NCBI RefSeq assembly: GCF_012999535.1
Contig: NZ_JABBWV010000005.1
Coordinates: forward strand, 124,001 to 188,000
DNA from: Microbispora sp. H11081
GTDB lineage: Bacteria; Actinomycetota; Actinomycetes; Streptosporangiales; Streptosporangiaceae
Reading direction: 5' to 3'
Length of the DNA stretch: 64,000 bases
In this document: piece by piece, positions 16,329 through 24,961 of the stretch
Layout of the letters: every line of letters starts with the position of its first letter
Numbering within the stretch: position 1 is the stretch's first letter
Notes under the pieces: generated by a model
What the model was told of the DNA's origin: nothing
Seen by the model: only the letters and a program-made list of their open reading frames with translations
The model's database searches: none
Made by a program: the position numbers and the translations under genes

Positions 16329-17114
16329 TCAGGGCAGCCAGGAGACACGGCCGCGCAGCAGGCCGTACCCGACGAAGGCGACCACGTCGATCAGCGTGTG
16401 CGCGGCGATCAGCGGCATGGTCCGCCCCCAGCGCTGGTAGAGCCGGCCGAAGACCACGCCCATCGCGACGTTGCCGACGAAGCCGCCGAAGCCCTGGTAG
16501 AGGTGGTAGGACCCCCGCAGGACGGCCGACGCCCCGACCGCGCGCCACGGCGACCAGCCGAGTTGCCCGAGCCGGTGCAGCAGATAGCCGGCGACGAGCA
16601 CCTCCTCCAGCACGCCGTTCTGGGCGGCCTCGGCGACGAGGACCGGGACCCGCCACCAGGTGTCCGGCAGGCTGTCGGGCACGACGTTCAGGTTGATCCC
16701 CGAGCGGAAGGCGAACACGTAGAACACCAGGCCGGTGCCGCCGATCGCCGCCGCCAGCACGGCGCCGCGCAGCGTGTCGCGGCCCGGCTCGCGCCAGTCG
16801 GCCCCGATCGTGCGCATTGACTCGCCCGATCGGGCCAGCAGATAGGCGACGAGCCCCACCGGCGCCACGTTCACCGCGATCCCCGCGAGGTGCAGCGTGA
16901 GATCCAGCCACGGGCGGCCGGGGGCCAGCGAGCCGACGAGCACCGCGTGCTGGTCGCCCAGCTCCCTCGGCGCGGTCAGTGCGCCGACGAGACGGATGAG
17001 CGACAGCAACGCGCTCGCGCCGAGCGATACCGCGAAGACCGCGATGATCTCCGGGCCGATGAGCCGCGGTGTGAGACCGCGCAGATCCCTGGCGTCGGCG
17101 GTGACGTCGTCCAT
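16329..17114 (-). CDS. CPBP family intramembrane glutamic endopeptidase
   Basis: 261 residues from ATG 17114, strongly hydrophobic with about seven to eight membrane segments. The Abi/CAAX-protease signature is present: paired glutamates in LEEVLVAGYLLHRL (about residues 167-180), a histidine in SYHLYQGFGGF, and the third motif AAHTLIDVVAF. The arginine of the classical EExxxR motif is not seen; this variant is frequent in actinobacteria. Family members cleave membrane peptides or take part in bacteriocin immunity. It ends 13 bp after a purine-rich spacer with no neighbour in operon order. Confidence 0.82.
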   Translation of the reverse strand: MDDVTADARDLRGLTPRLIGPEIIAVFAVSLGASALLSLIRLVGALTAPRELGDQHAVLVGSLAPGRPWLDLTLHLAGIAVNVAPVGLVAYLLARSGESMRTIGADWREPGRDTLRGAVLAAAIGGTGLVFYVFAFRSGINLNVVPDSLPDTWWRVPVLVAEAAQNGVLEEVLVAGYLLHRLGQLGWSPWRAVGASAVLRGSYHLYQGFGGFVGNVAMGVVFGRLYQRWGRTMPLIAAHTLIDVVAFVGYGLLRGRVSWLP

Positions 17115-17161
17115 GCTGGCAGGGTAGCCGCCCCCGCGGTCTCATCCGTCCCACCGGTACG

Positions 17162-18217
17162 TCAGTACGGCAGCGCACGGGACGTGAACGCCGGTGCCAC
17201 GAACGCCGCCTTGAACTTCGGGAAGGCCACCGTGTTGGGGTTGCCGTCCGAGGTGTAGCGGTCGGTCGGGTTGGCCTTGAGCCAGTCGAGCCACGCCATC
17301 GAGCAGAACTGCTTGCAGTCGCCGACCTTCTCCTTCGACCTGATCCGCGGGATGCCCACCGGGTCGAAGTCCTTGGTGAACGGCGACGGCGACGGGGTGT
17401 AGCCGGCGAGGAACACGCCCTTGTAGTCGTAGCGCGTGCCGCCGGACTCCCCGCGCAGCGCCCACTTCTTCTCGTGCGGCTGGTTGCCGTACGGCAGGGC
17501 GAGCGTGACCGGAGGCGTCTTGACCAGCGAGGTGATCAGCGACTGCCCCGCCGCGACCTGCTTCTCCACGTCGGCCTTCGGCTTGCCGAGCAGGTTGAGG
17601 TGGTCGCGGGTGTGGTTGCCGATGTCGAAGTTGTGGTCTTTGAGCCACTGCAGGACCTGGATCTGCTCCTCCTGGCGGGCCTTGCCGAACAGGTCCTTGA
17701 TCACGTACATGGTCGCCACGGGCCGGAAGCCCGGGTGCTTCTTCGCGACGTCCATCAGGATGCCGACCGCGCAGTCCGGCGCCGGATTGCCCATGCCGTC
17801 GAGGGTGAGCTGGGATGGCGAGGAGTCGTCGAAGGTCAGCACCACCGGGTGCTTGCCCGCCGGAATGTCGATCTTCCCGGTGACGTACTCGGCCGCGGTG
17901 ACCGGCACGTAGTCCTCCGCCGCCAGCCGCTCCAGCTCGTCGCGGAAGTCCTTCGGGCTGCGGTCGTCGCCCGGCGGCGGGTTCTTGACGATCCGGTGAT
18001 ACATGAGCACCGGGACCTGTCCCAGCTCGTTGGCCTTCACCTGGGCGGCGGCGGCCGCCTCGGACTTGCGCTGCGGCGCGTCGGCGGCCGCCCTGTTGTG
18101 CTGGTGAGCGGACGGGCTCGCCTGTGTGGCGTGCTTGCCCCCGCCGGCCGCGCACGCGGAGAGCGCGACCGCCCCCAACGACACCGCGGCGAAGCCGGCA
18201 ACCCTGAAGCGCCCCAT
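17162..18217 (-). CDS. Lipoprotein polysaccharide deacetylase (CE4)
   Basis: 351 residues from ATG 18217. The N-terminus is a lipoprotein signal with lipobox LSAC at Cys 22, then a low-complexity linker. The CE4 fold begins VPVLMYHRIVK. The metal/catalytic motif TFDDSSPSQ gives the conserved Asp pair, and GNHTRDHLNL gives the His-x3-His metal site. It should act outside the membrane on N-acetylated wall or extracellular polymer. Several Cys near the C-terminus (KVGDCKQFC) may form a disulfide. Two direct repeats lie in its upstream region. Confidence 0.88.
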   Translation of the reverse strand: MGRFRVAGFAAVSLGAVALSACAAGGGKHATQASPSAHQHNRAAADAPQRKSEAAAAAQVKANELGQVPVLMYHRIVKNPPPGDDRSPKDFRDELERLAAEDYVPVTAAEYVTGKIDIPAGKHPVVLTFDDSSPSQLTLDGMGNPAPDCAVGILMDVAKKHPGFRPVATMYVIKDLFGKARQEEQIQVLQWLKDHNFDIGNHTRDHLNLLGKPKADVEKQVAAGQSLITSLVKTPPVTLALPYGNQPHEKKWALRGESGGTRYDYKGVFLAGYTPSPSPFTKDFDPVGIPRIRSKEKVGDCKQFCSMAWLDWLKANPTDRYTSDGNPNTVAFPKFKAAFVAPAFTSRALPY

Positions 18218-18279
18218 GGATCCCCCTCGTCGGGCCGCGCTTTACGATGAGGGGCTCCTACCCGCCCGGCGTGTTCACC

Positions 18280-18311
18280 TCACGCTGAGTAGGACAAACA
18301 TCACGCTAAGT
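18280..18311. promoter_or_regulatory. Direct repeat pair upstream of the deacetylase gene
   Basis: TCACGCTGAGT (18280-18290) and TCACGCTAAGT (18301-18311) differ at one base and have a 21-bp period, two helical turns. They lie 63-94 bp before the deacetylase start and just after the manA stop. The arrangement fits a regulator that binds side-by-side sites on one DNA face. Confidence 0.45.
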
Positions 18312-18314
18312 GCG

Positions 18315-19424
18315 TCACATCTGAGGCTCGGCGCAGAAGGCGACGCCGTCGCCGCCGATCTCGGCCGGGCCCTCGGACGCGGCGGCGAACACCGACTCTC
18401 CGGACCGGAGCTTGACCTCCGAACCGGAGGCCGTGCGCACGCTGACGACGCCCTCGGTGCACAGCACGATCCGGGGAAGGCCCCCGGCGAGGGTCTCCCC
18501 CGCGCCTGGCCCGACCCTGCGGAGCAGGAACTCGGGGATGGGCGGCAGGTACGCGCCGCCGACCGGCTCCACCGCCAGGGGCTGCGCGGCGGCGTCGGTG
18601 ATCCGCAGCAGCTCCTCCACGTCGATGTGCTTGCCGGTCAGGCCCGCCCGCAGCACGTTGTCGGAGCAGGCCATGATCTCCACGGCGACGCCGCCCAGGT
18701 AGCAGTGCAGCACCCCGGCCCCGAGGAACAGCGCCTCGCCGGGGGCCAGCGTGTGGCGGCGCATGAGCAGCGGCGCCAGCACGGCCGGGTCCTCCGGATA
18801 GCGCCGGGCCAGCCGCACCACCAGCGCGTAGTCGGGCGTGTGGACCGCGGAGGCCGCCCACACCACCGACTCGACCAGCTCCCGCCGAGAGCCCGGCCAC
18901 TCCAGCAGCGCCCGCAGCGCGCCGAGCACGTCGCCGTCGCGCAGCGCCGCCACCACCTGCCTCAGCGCGTTCACGTGCAGCCGCTCGACCAGCATCGCCG
19001 CCTGCTCCGGCGGCCGGAACCCGGCCAGCCCGGTGAACGGCGTGAGCGCGCAGACCAGCTCGGGCTTGTGCCACGGGTCGGTGTAGTTCGCGTCGCCCCT
19101 GGCGTGGCCGTCCGCGGCCTGGCCGGCGTCGGGGTGGACCTGCAGCGACAGCGGCGCGTCCACCGCGATCACCTTCATCAGGTAGGGCAGCCGCCCCCCG
19201 AACCGCCCGGCGACCGCCTCGCCGAGCGCCGCCACCGGGTCGGCGGCGACCGCGTCCACGAGCGTGGTCTCCGCCCCGCCCCTGGTCAGCCGGGAGGGCG
19301 CGGCCGGGTGGGCGCCCAGCCACATCTCGGCCTCCGGCCCCGAGGCGGGCCGCCCGGTGAGCTCGGCGATGGCCGTACGGGAGCCCCACGGGTAGTCCTT
19401 TATGGGGTTGGTGAGCAGGTCCAC
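18315..19424 (-). CDS. manA: Mannose-6-phosphate isomerase, class I
   Basis: 369 residues from GTG 19424, chosen for the AAGGA ribosome site; the frame stays open far upstream inside the mannosidase gene. The N-terminus NPIKDYPWGSRTAIAELTG is typical. The zinc-site region LSLQVHPD and WHKPELVCALTPF are present, as is the C-terminal VEIMACSDNVLRAGLTGKHID motif. It interconverts mannose-6-phosphate and fructose-6-phosphate. It follows the beta-mannosidase gene by 35 bp, so it should feed released mannose into glycolysis, though manA also supplies GDP-mannose for glycans. Confidence 0.94.
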   Translation of the reverse strand: MDLLTNPIKDYPWGSRTAIAELTGRPASGPEAEMWLGAHPAAPSRLTRGGAETTLVDAVAADPVAALGEAVAGRFGGRLPYLMKVIAVDAPLSLQVHPDAGQAADGHARGDANYTDPWHKPELVCALTPFTGLAGFRPPEQAAMLVERLHVNALRQVVAALRDGDVLGALRALLEWPGSRRELVESVVWAASAVHTPDYALVVRLARRYPEDPAVLAPLLMRRHTLAPGEALFLGAGVLHCYLGGVAVEIMACSDNVLRAGLTGKHIDVEELLRITDAAAQPLAVEPVGGAYLPPIPEFLLRRVGPGAGETLAGGLPRIVLCTEGVVSVRTASGSEVKLRSGESVFAAASEGPAEIGGDGVAFCAEPQM

Positions 19425-19459
19425 GTGCGTCCTTAGGGCATCGAGGAGGGGTTCCGAGA

Positions 19460-21844
19460 CTAACGGGATTCGTTGACGCAGCGGAGCACGGGATGACGTA
19501 CGAGCGCGCCGGGGTCGGGGCTGCCTCCGGTCACGTGGAAGACCGCGGTCTCCCCCGGCAGCAGCGTGACGAGCTGGTCGTCCACGGTCGCGCGGGGGTC
19601 GAGCCGGTCGGGGAAGATCGCCAGCTCGCGCACGATCGTCCGCGCGGTCACACGCACCCGCAGCCCACCCTCGAACTCCTCGACATCCGTGTCCATCTCC
19701 GCGGGAGGGTAGTCCATGGCCGGGTCCTCGCGGGGGAACCGCAGCGCTCGGGCGTCGCCGAGCGTCGCGACCAGCACCTCGCCCGCCGGGTCCCCGGCCC
19801 GCGTCACCCGCTCCGGCAGCGCCACGGACACCGTGCCGCGCGCCGGGACCACCACGTCGAAGCGCTCCTTGGCCAGGATGTCCCCCGGCAGGCCGAGCCG
19901 GTCCACCGCCAGCTCGCCCCGCCACGGCTCGTCGGTGTCGTTCACCACGGCCACCGCGTCGCCCTGGAACGTCAGCAACCGGTCGGCGTACGCCCGGCGC
20001 AGCGCGTACCACAGCGGCTTGCGCCGCCCGCCGCCGTCGACCGCCGCCCAGGAGGTGACCGGCCAGCAGTCGTTCAGCTGCCACGTGATCGTGCCCATGC
20101 AGTGCGGCGCGAGCGCCCGGAACCGTTCGACGCCGAACGCCACCGCCCTGGCCTGGTTGAGCTGGGTGAGGTAGTGCCAGTCGTCGAACCCGTCCGGCCG
20201 CGGCAGATGCTCGCCGAGGCCGCGCAGCAGCTTGAGCGCGCCGTCGGCCGCCTTCTGGTGGTGCGCCACGCCCGGGGAGGACGGCGTCATCGGGTCGTCG
20301 GAGACCGCCGCCCGCAGCGTGGCGTACGTCGGCGGGCCCTGGAAGCCGAACTCGGCCACGAACCTCGGCGTGTAGGTCGCGTAATGGGAGTAATCGTGGG
20401 TGTTCCAGACCGTCCAGATGTGGACGGTGCCCTTGGACGGGTCGTTCGGCGGCAGGTCGGGCGCCCCCGAGTAGGGGCTGCCCGGCCAGTAGGGCCGGGT
20501 CGGGTCGAGCTCGGCGACGACCCTCGGCAGCACGTCGTAGTAGAAGCCGGCGCCCCAGCTACGGCCGTCCAGGGTCTCCCGCCAGCCCCAGTCGGCGTGG
20601 CCCTCGATGTTCTCGTTGTTGCCGCACCACAGGGCTAGGCTGGCGTGGCGGGCCAGCCGGGCGACGTGCTCGCGGGCCTCCGCCTCGACCTCCTCCGCGA
20701 GACCGCCCTCCTCCGGGTAGGCCGCGCACGCGAACGGGAAGTCCTGCCAGACGAGCAGGCCCATCTCGTCGGCGAGGTCGTAGAAGTCCTCGCTCTCGTA
20801 CCTCCCGCCGCCCCACACCCGCAGGCAGTTGGCGCCCGCGCCGGCCGCCTGGGCGAGCCGCTCGGCGAGCCGGTCCCGGGTCACACGTGAGGGGAAGCAG
20901 TCGTCGGGGATCCAGTTGAAGCCCTTGACGAAGACCGGCGTGCCGTTGACGACGAACGTGAACGCGTCGTCCGTGCGGTCGAGTTCGACGGAGCGAAAGC
21001 CGATCCGGCCGGTCCATTCGTCATCTTCGAGCCGGACGGTCAGGTCGTACAACGGCTGCTCGCCGTACCCTCGCGGCCACCACAGCTCCGGGTCGGGCAC
21101 GGTCAGCGTGACGACGGCCCTGCGCCGCCCCGCGCCGACGGTGACGGTTTCAGTCACGCCTCCCACCGAGGCCATGAGCGTGAGCGGCCGTTCGGCGGCA
21201 CGCTCCACCGTTACGTGCACCTCGACCCTGCCGTCTTCGTGGACAAGCGGACGCACCTCGGCCAGGCGAGCCGTGCTCCAGGTCTCGATGCCGATCGGCC
21301 GCCAGATCCCGGCCGTGACCAGGGTCGGCCCCCAGTCCCAGCCGAAGTTGCAGGCCATCTTCCTGATGAACTGGTACGGCTCCGCGTACGCGCCTGGGCG
21401 GTCGCCGAGGGCCGCCCGCCGCGCCTCCGCGTACGCGTACGGCGGGTCGAACAGGATCTTCAGCGTGTTCTCGCCCGCGCGCAGCAGGTGCCGCACCGGG
21501 AAGCGGTACGACCGGTGCATGTTGGCCGTCGTGCCGATCTCGACGCCGTTGAGCACGACCGTCGCGGCCGTGTCGAGCCCCGCGCACACAAGATCGGCCC
21601 TATCGTGCTCTCCCGGCTCCCACATGAAGGTGGTCTCGTACGCCCAGGCCGTGCGGCCGATCCAGGCCACCCGGTGCTCGTTGTCGGCCAGGTACGGGTC
21701 CTCGATCAGCCCGGCGGCCAGCAGGTCGGTGTGGACGCAGCCGGGAACGGTCGCGGGCACGCCCGCGACCACCGGCCTGAGCTGCCCGGTCGACGACACG
21801 GCGGTGACGGTCCACCCGTCGTGCAGGGGACGGTACGAACTCAC
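19460..21844 (-). CDS. Beta-mannosidase, glycoside hydrolase family 2
   Basis: 794 residues from GTG/ATG at 21844, 6 bp after the solute-binding protein gene. The N-terminal jelly-roll has TVPGCVHTDLLAAGLIEDPY, diagnostic of beta-mannosidases. The TIM barrel carries acid/base Glu in WCGNNENIEG (about residue 430) and nucleophile Glu in RFVAEFGFQG (about residue 520). It removes beta-linked mannose from non-reducing ends. There is no signal peptide, so it acts in the cytoplasm on imported oligosaccharides. It sits between a sugar/peptide-type binding protein and manA. Confidence 0.94.
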   Translation of the reverse strand: MSSYRPLHDGWTVTAVSSTGQLRPVVAGVPATVPGCVHTDLLAAGLIEDPYLADNEHRVAWIGRTAWAYETTFMWEPGEHDRADLVCAGLDTAATVVLNGVEIGTTANMHRSYRFPVRHLLRAGENTLKILFDPPYAYAEARRAALGDRPGAYAEPYQFIRKMACNFGWDWGPTLVTAGIWRPIGIETWSTARLAEVRPLVHEDGRVEVHVTVERAAERPLTLMASVGGVTETVTVGAGRRRAVVTLTVPDPELWWPRGYGEQPLYDLTVRLEDDEWTGRIGFRSVELDRTDDAFTFVVNGTPVFVKGFNWIPDDCFPSRVTRDRLAERLAQAAGAGANCLRVWGGGRYESEDFYDLADEMGLLVWQDFPFACAAYPEEGGLAEEVEAEAREHVARLARHASLALWCGNNENIEGHADWGWRETLDGRSWGAGFYYDVLPRVVAELDPTRPYWPGSPYSGAPDLPPNDPSKGTVHIWTVWNTHDYSHYATYTPRFVAEFGFQGPPTYATLRAAVSDDPMTPSSPGVAHHQKAADGALKLLRGLGEHLPRPDGFDDWHYLTQLNQARAVAFGVERFRALAPHCMGTITWQLNDCWPVTSWAAVDGGGRRKPLWYALRRAYADRLLTFQGDAVAVVNDTDEPWRGELAVDRLGLPGDILAKERFDVVVPARGTVSVALPERVTRAGDPAGEVLVATLGDARALRFPREDPAMDYPPAEMDTDVEEFEGGLRVRVTARTIVRELAIFPDRLDPRATVDDQLVTLLPGETAVFHVTGGSPDPGALVRHPVLRCVNESR

Positions 21845-21850
21845 TCCTGA

Positions 21851-23602
21851 TCAGCCTCCGGAGACCGGCTGGAGTTCCGTGAGCATGAGCGTGCCGCCCA
21901 TCTCCAGCCAGTTGCGCCACATCGCCGGCGGATACTTCGGGCCGTTCGGCGCGCTGGTGGGCCAGTTCTTCCACACCCCGTCAGTGGTCTGGGACCACAG
22001 GCCGTTGTACCAGAGGGGCACGACCGGCATGTCCTCCAGCTGGATCTTCTGCAGCTCCGAGGTGATCTTCTTCATGCCCTCGAGGTCCTCGGGCTTGACC
22101 CGGTCGAGCCGCTGCGTGAGCTCCCACGCCCGCGCGTTCGCGTACCTGCCGAAGTTCGTCGTGCTCTGCAGCTTCTGCACCGGCAGCCGGAACAGGTAGT
22201 CGTAGTACAGCCAGGGGGTGTTCGCGAGCTGTTTGTCGTTGTTGAGCACGAGGTCGAACTTGCCCTGGTTGCGCATGTCGACGAGGTCGTTGTAGTCGGG
22301 GAAGCTCGCCTCGATGTCGATGCCGGCGGCCTTCGCGCTGGTGCTGATGACCCGGGCCGCCTCCATCCAGTCGGTCCACCCGCCGGGCACGATCAGCTTC
22401 AGCGAGATCTTGTCGCCGGCCGGCGACTCCACCAGCCCGTCGCCGTCGCGGTCCTTGTAGCCGGCGTCGGCCAGCAGCCGCTTTGCCTTGTCCGGGTCGT
22501 AGGAGAACCCGAGCCTGGAGACGACGCGCTTGTCGACGTACTTGTCCCACTGCGGCAGCAGGCCGGTCGGGTCGGACTCCTTGACGAGGTTGCCGTAGAC
22601 GCCCTCGACGATCCTCCTGGTGTCGATCGCGTAGGCGACCGCCTTGCGGAACTCCCTGTCGTCCATCGGCTTCCGCGTCGTGTTGAACCACATCCAGGCG
22701 GTGTTCGCCGGCAGCATGTACGGCGGCCTGTCGTAGTAGGTCCGGATGCCGAGGCCGCCCTTGACCAGGTTCCCGATGCCCGGCAGGAAGTTGTTGCTGA
22801 GGTCGAGGCCGTTCTGCAGCAGCAGGCCCATCGCGACCTCGTTGCTGGAGTTGACGATGTCGACGATGTACTTGGGCTTGACGGTCTTCTTCAGCGCCTT
22901 CGTCGCCCACCAGTCGTCGCGCCTGACCCAGACCATGCGCTCTTGGTCGTGGGACCGGTAGGCGTACGGGCCGGTGCCGACGGGCTTCGCGTTGACGCCG
23001 TTCATCACCTCGTCCTCCGGCCGCCCCTCCCACAGGTGCTTGGGGACGATGGGCAGGCTGTAGAGGTAGTGGGCCCACTCCTGATGGTTCGCCGTGCCGA
23101 AGCGGAACACGATCGTGTGGTCGTCGATCTTGGCGGCGCTCTTCATCCACGACCACAGCGGGTGGTAGGGGACGGTCTCCATCTTGCCGAGCTCGAACGT
23201 GAAGATCGCGTCGTCGGCCGTGAACGGCGTGCCGTCCGACCAGGTGACGCCCTTGCGCAGCCTGAGGGTGTACTCCAGATCTCCGGTCCAGTCGCCGCCC
23301 TCGGCCAGCCAGGGCGAGAACCTGTCGGTGTTCGGGTCGTAGATGAACAGCGTCTCGTAGACCAGGCCCTTGGTTCCGGTGGCGAAGTCCCAGTCGCGCA
23401 TGGGGTTCCAGTTCGCGGGCGGGCCCCACTGGGTGCCGCTGGTGTAGAGGGTCTCGCTGCGGGGGAACTCCCCGCCGCCTCCCACCGCACCCGTGCTCGC
23501 CTCGGTGGCGGCCGGCGTGGACGACCCGCCGCCTCCCGAACAGGCCGCGCTCAACAGGCCGGCCGCCAGCACCGGTACCAGAAACCGTGCTCGGTTTCCC
23601 AT
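21851..23602 (-). CDS. ABC transporter substrate-binding lipoprotein, family 5
   Basis: 583 residues from ATG 23602, with AAGGAGAG upstream. The lipoprotein signal ends LLSAAC with lipid Cys 21. The family 5 (DppA/OppA) features are clear: LRLRKGVTWSDGTPFTADDA and later blocks such as FRKAVAYAIDTRRIVEGVYG. Family 5 proteins bind peptides but also oligosaccharides. Its place as first gene before beta-mannosidase and manA suggests mannooligosaccharides. No permease or ATPase genes follow, so it must borrow membrane components encoded elsewhere. Confidence 0.9.
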   Translation of the reverse strand: MGNRARFLVPVLAAGLLSAACSGGGGSSTPAATEASTGAVGGGGEFPRSETLYTSGTQWGPPANWNPMRDWDFATGTKGLVYETLFIYDPNTDRFSPWLAEGGDWTGDLEYTLRLRKGVTWSDGTPFTADDAIFTFELGKMETVPYHPLWSWMKSAAKIDDHTIVFRFGTANHQEWAHYLYSLPIVPKHLWEGRPEDEVMNGVNAKPVGTGPYAYRSHDQERMVWVRRDDWWATKALKKTVKPKYIVDIVNSSNEVAMGLLLQNGLDLSNNFLPGIGNLVKGGLGIRTYYDRPPYMLPANTAWMWFNTTRKPMDDREFRKAVAYAIDTRRIVEGVYGNLVKESDPTGLLPQWDKYVDKRVVSRLGFSYDPDKAKRLLADAGYKDRDGDGLVESPAGDKISLKLIVPGGWTDWMEAARVISTSAKAAGIDIEASFPDYNDLVDMRNQGKFDLVLNNDKQLANTPWLYYDYLFRLPVQKLQSTTNFGRYANARAWELTQRLDRVKPEDLEGMKKITSELQKIQLEDMPVVPLWYNGLWSQTTDGVWKNWPTSAPNGPKYPPAMWRNWLEMGGTLMLTELQPVSGG

Positions 23603-23681
23603 GGTGACTCTCCTTCCCCCGCGCGACGATGCGCGGGGTCCGCACTACCGCAGGCCCCCGATGATGTTCGGCTCACCGTTG

Positions 23682-23694
23682 CTGAACCGGATAA
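23682..23694. promoter_or_regulatory. Probable LacI-family operator 1
   Basis: CTGAACCGGATAA lies 80 bp upstream of the solute-binding protein gene. It matches the reverse complement of the second site (CTGAACCGGTTTA) at 11 of 13 positions. The AACCGG core is typical of LacI-family operators, which are CG-centred palindromes. Confidence 0.55.
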
Positions 23695-23778
23695 GTACGT
23701 GAGACCGTAAAATCCCGACCTCTCCGGTGTCAATAGGAGAAGATGTAGGCAAAGTAACGGTAGTAGGGTGGAGTTCAC

Positions 23779-23791
23779 TAAACCGGTTCAG
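23779..23791. promoter_or_regulatory. Probable LacI-family operator 2 (autoregulatory)
   Basis: TAAACCGGTTCAG holds the palindrome AACCGGTT and lies 13 bp before the LacI start codon at 23804, so it probably allows autorepression. With the site at 23682 it brackets the divergent promoters, and the two could act together by looping. Confidence 0.6.
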
Positions 23792-23803
23792 TCAAGGGGA
23801 TAC

Positions 23804-24817
23804 GTGAGAAGACCGACCATCGCGGACATCGCACGGCAGGCGGGGGTCTCCAAGGGCGCGGTCTCGTACGCCCTGAACGGCCAGCCGGGGGTGTCGGAAG
23901 CGACCAGGGCCCGCATCCTGGCGATCGCGAACGAGATCGGCTGGCGGCCCAACATCGCCGCCCGGGCGCTGAACGGCGCCCGCGCGCACGCCGTGGGCCT
24001 CGCCCTGTGCCGTCCCGCCCGCTTCCTCGGGGTCGAGCCGTTCTTCATGGAGCTGATCAGCGGCATCGAGGCGGAGTTGTCCGCCCGCTCGTACGCCCTG
24101 CTGCTCCAGGTGGTCGGCGACCACGAGGCCGAGATGGGCGTCTACCGCCGCTGGTGGGGAGAGGGCCGGGTGGACGGCGCGATCCTCGTCGACCTCCACC
24201 TCGACGACCCCCGCGTGCCGCAGGTGGAGGAGATGGGCATGCCCGTCGTCGTCCTCGGCCATCCCTCGGCCGCCGGTTCGCTCGTGCCGGTCTGGGCCGA
24301 CGACAGCGCGGCCGTGCGCGAGACGGTGGAGTATCTCGTCGCGCTCGGGCACCGGCGGATCGCCCGCGTCGCGGGACTGCCCCGGCTGTCGCACACCGCG
24401 ATCCGCGACCGCGCGTTCGCCGACGTCTGCGCCGGTCTCGGGCTTGAGGCCGGCCCCATCGTGCACACGGACTACACCGGCGAGGAGGGCGCGCGGGCCA
24501 CGCGGCGGCTGCTCAGCTCGCCCGGGCGGCCCACGGCGATCGTCTTCGACAACGACATCATGGCCGTGGCCGGCCTTTCGGTCGCCCAGGAGATGCGGCT
24601 GGACGTGCCTGCCGACCTGTCCGTCGTCGCCTGGGACGACTCCCCGCTCTGCCAGGTCGTCCGTCCGCCGCTGACCGTGCTCACCCGCGACATCCCCGCG
24701 TACGGCGCGCACGCGGCGCAGCGGCTGCTCGCGCTGATCGACGGCGTGGAGTCGAGATCGCTCGAGGTCCGTGCCTCGCGCCTCACCACCCGCGGCAGCA
24801 CCGCGCCCCCTGCATAG
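23804..24817 (+). CDS. LacI family transcriptional regulator of the mannoside locus
   Basis: 337 residues from GTG 23804, with AGGGGA upstream; a longer frame to 23768 would place the operator inside the coding region. The DNA-binding domain MRRPTIADIARQAGVSKGAV is canonical, with the hinge helix near ALNGARAHAVGL. The periplasmic-binding-like domain follows (VDGAILVDL, GHRRIARVAG, FDNDIMAVAGL). It is divergent from the solute-binding protein/beta-mannosidase/manA genes, which it most likely represses until a mannoside inducer appears. Its stop codon lies inside a tandem 14-bp repeat. Confidence 0.92.
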   Translation: MRRPTIADIARQAGVSKGAVSYALNGQPGVSEATRARILAIANEIGWRPNIAARALNGARAHAVGLALCRPARFLGVEPFFMELISGIEAELSARSYALLLQVVGDHEAEMGVYRRWWGEGRVDGAILVDLHLDDPRVPQVEEMGMPVVVLGHPSAAGSLVPVWADDSAAVRETVEYLVALGHRRIARVAGLPRLSHTAIRDRAFADVCAGLGLEAGPIVHTDYTGEEGARATRRLLSSPGRPTAIVFDNDIMAVAGLSVAQEMRLDVPADLSVVAWDDSPLCQVVRPPLTVLTRDIPAYGAHAAQRLLALIDGVESRSLEVRASRLTTRGSTAPPA

Positions 24818-24840
24818 CGCCCCCCGCATAGCGCCCCCGG
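24803..24840. repeat. Tandem repeat, 14-bp unit x 2.7, over the lacI-type stop codon
   Basis: GCGCCCCCTGCATA (24803-24816), GCGCCCCCCGCATA (24817-24830) and a partial GCGCCCCCGG (24831-24840). The TAG stop at 24815-24817 spans the first unit junction and is duplicated 14 bp on. Confidence 0.9.
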
Positions 24841-24961
24841 TTCCCGTGTTACCCGGATTGAAAGGTGACGTTCAGGAGAGATCGCTACACTTGCCCCGTT
24901 TGCCGCTACTGCCCTGCGACCTGGCGAGAAATGCCTGGTCCGACCCCTCAGGAGCACGACA

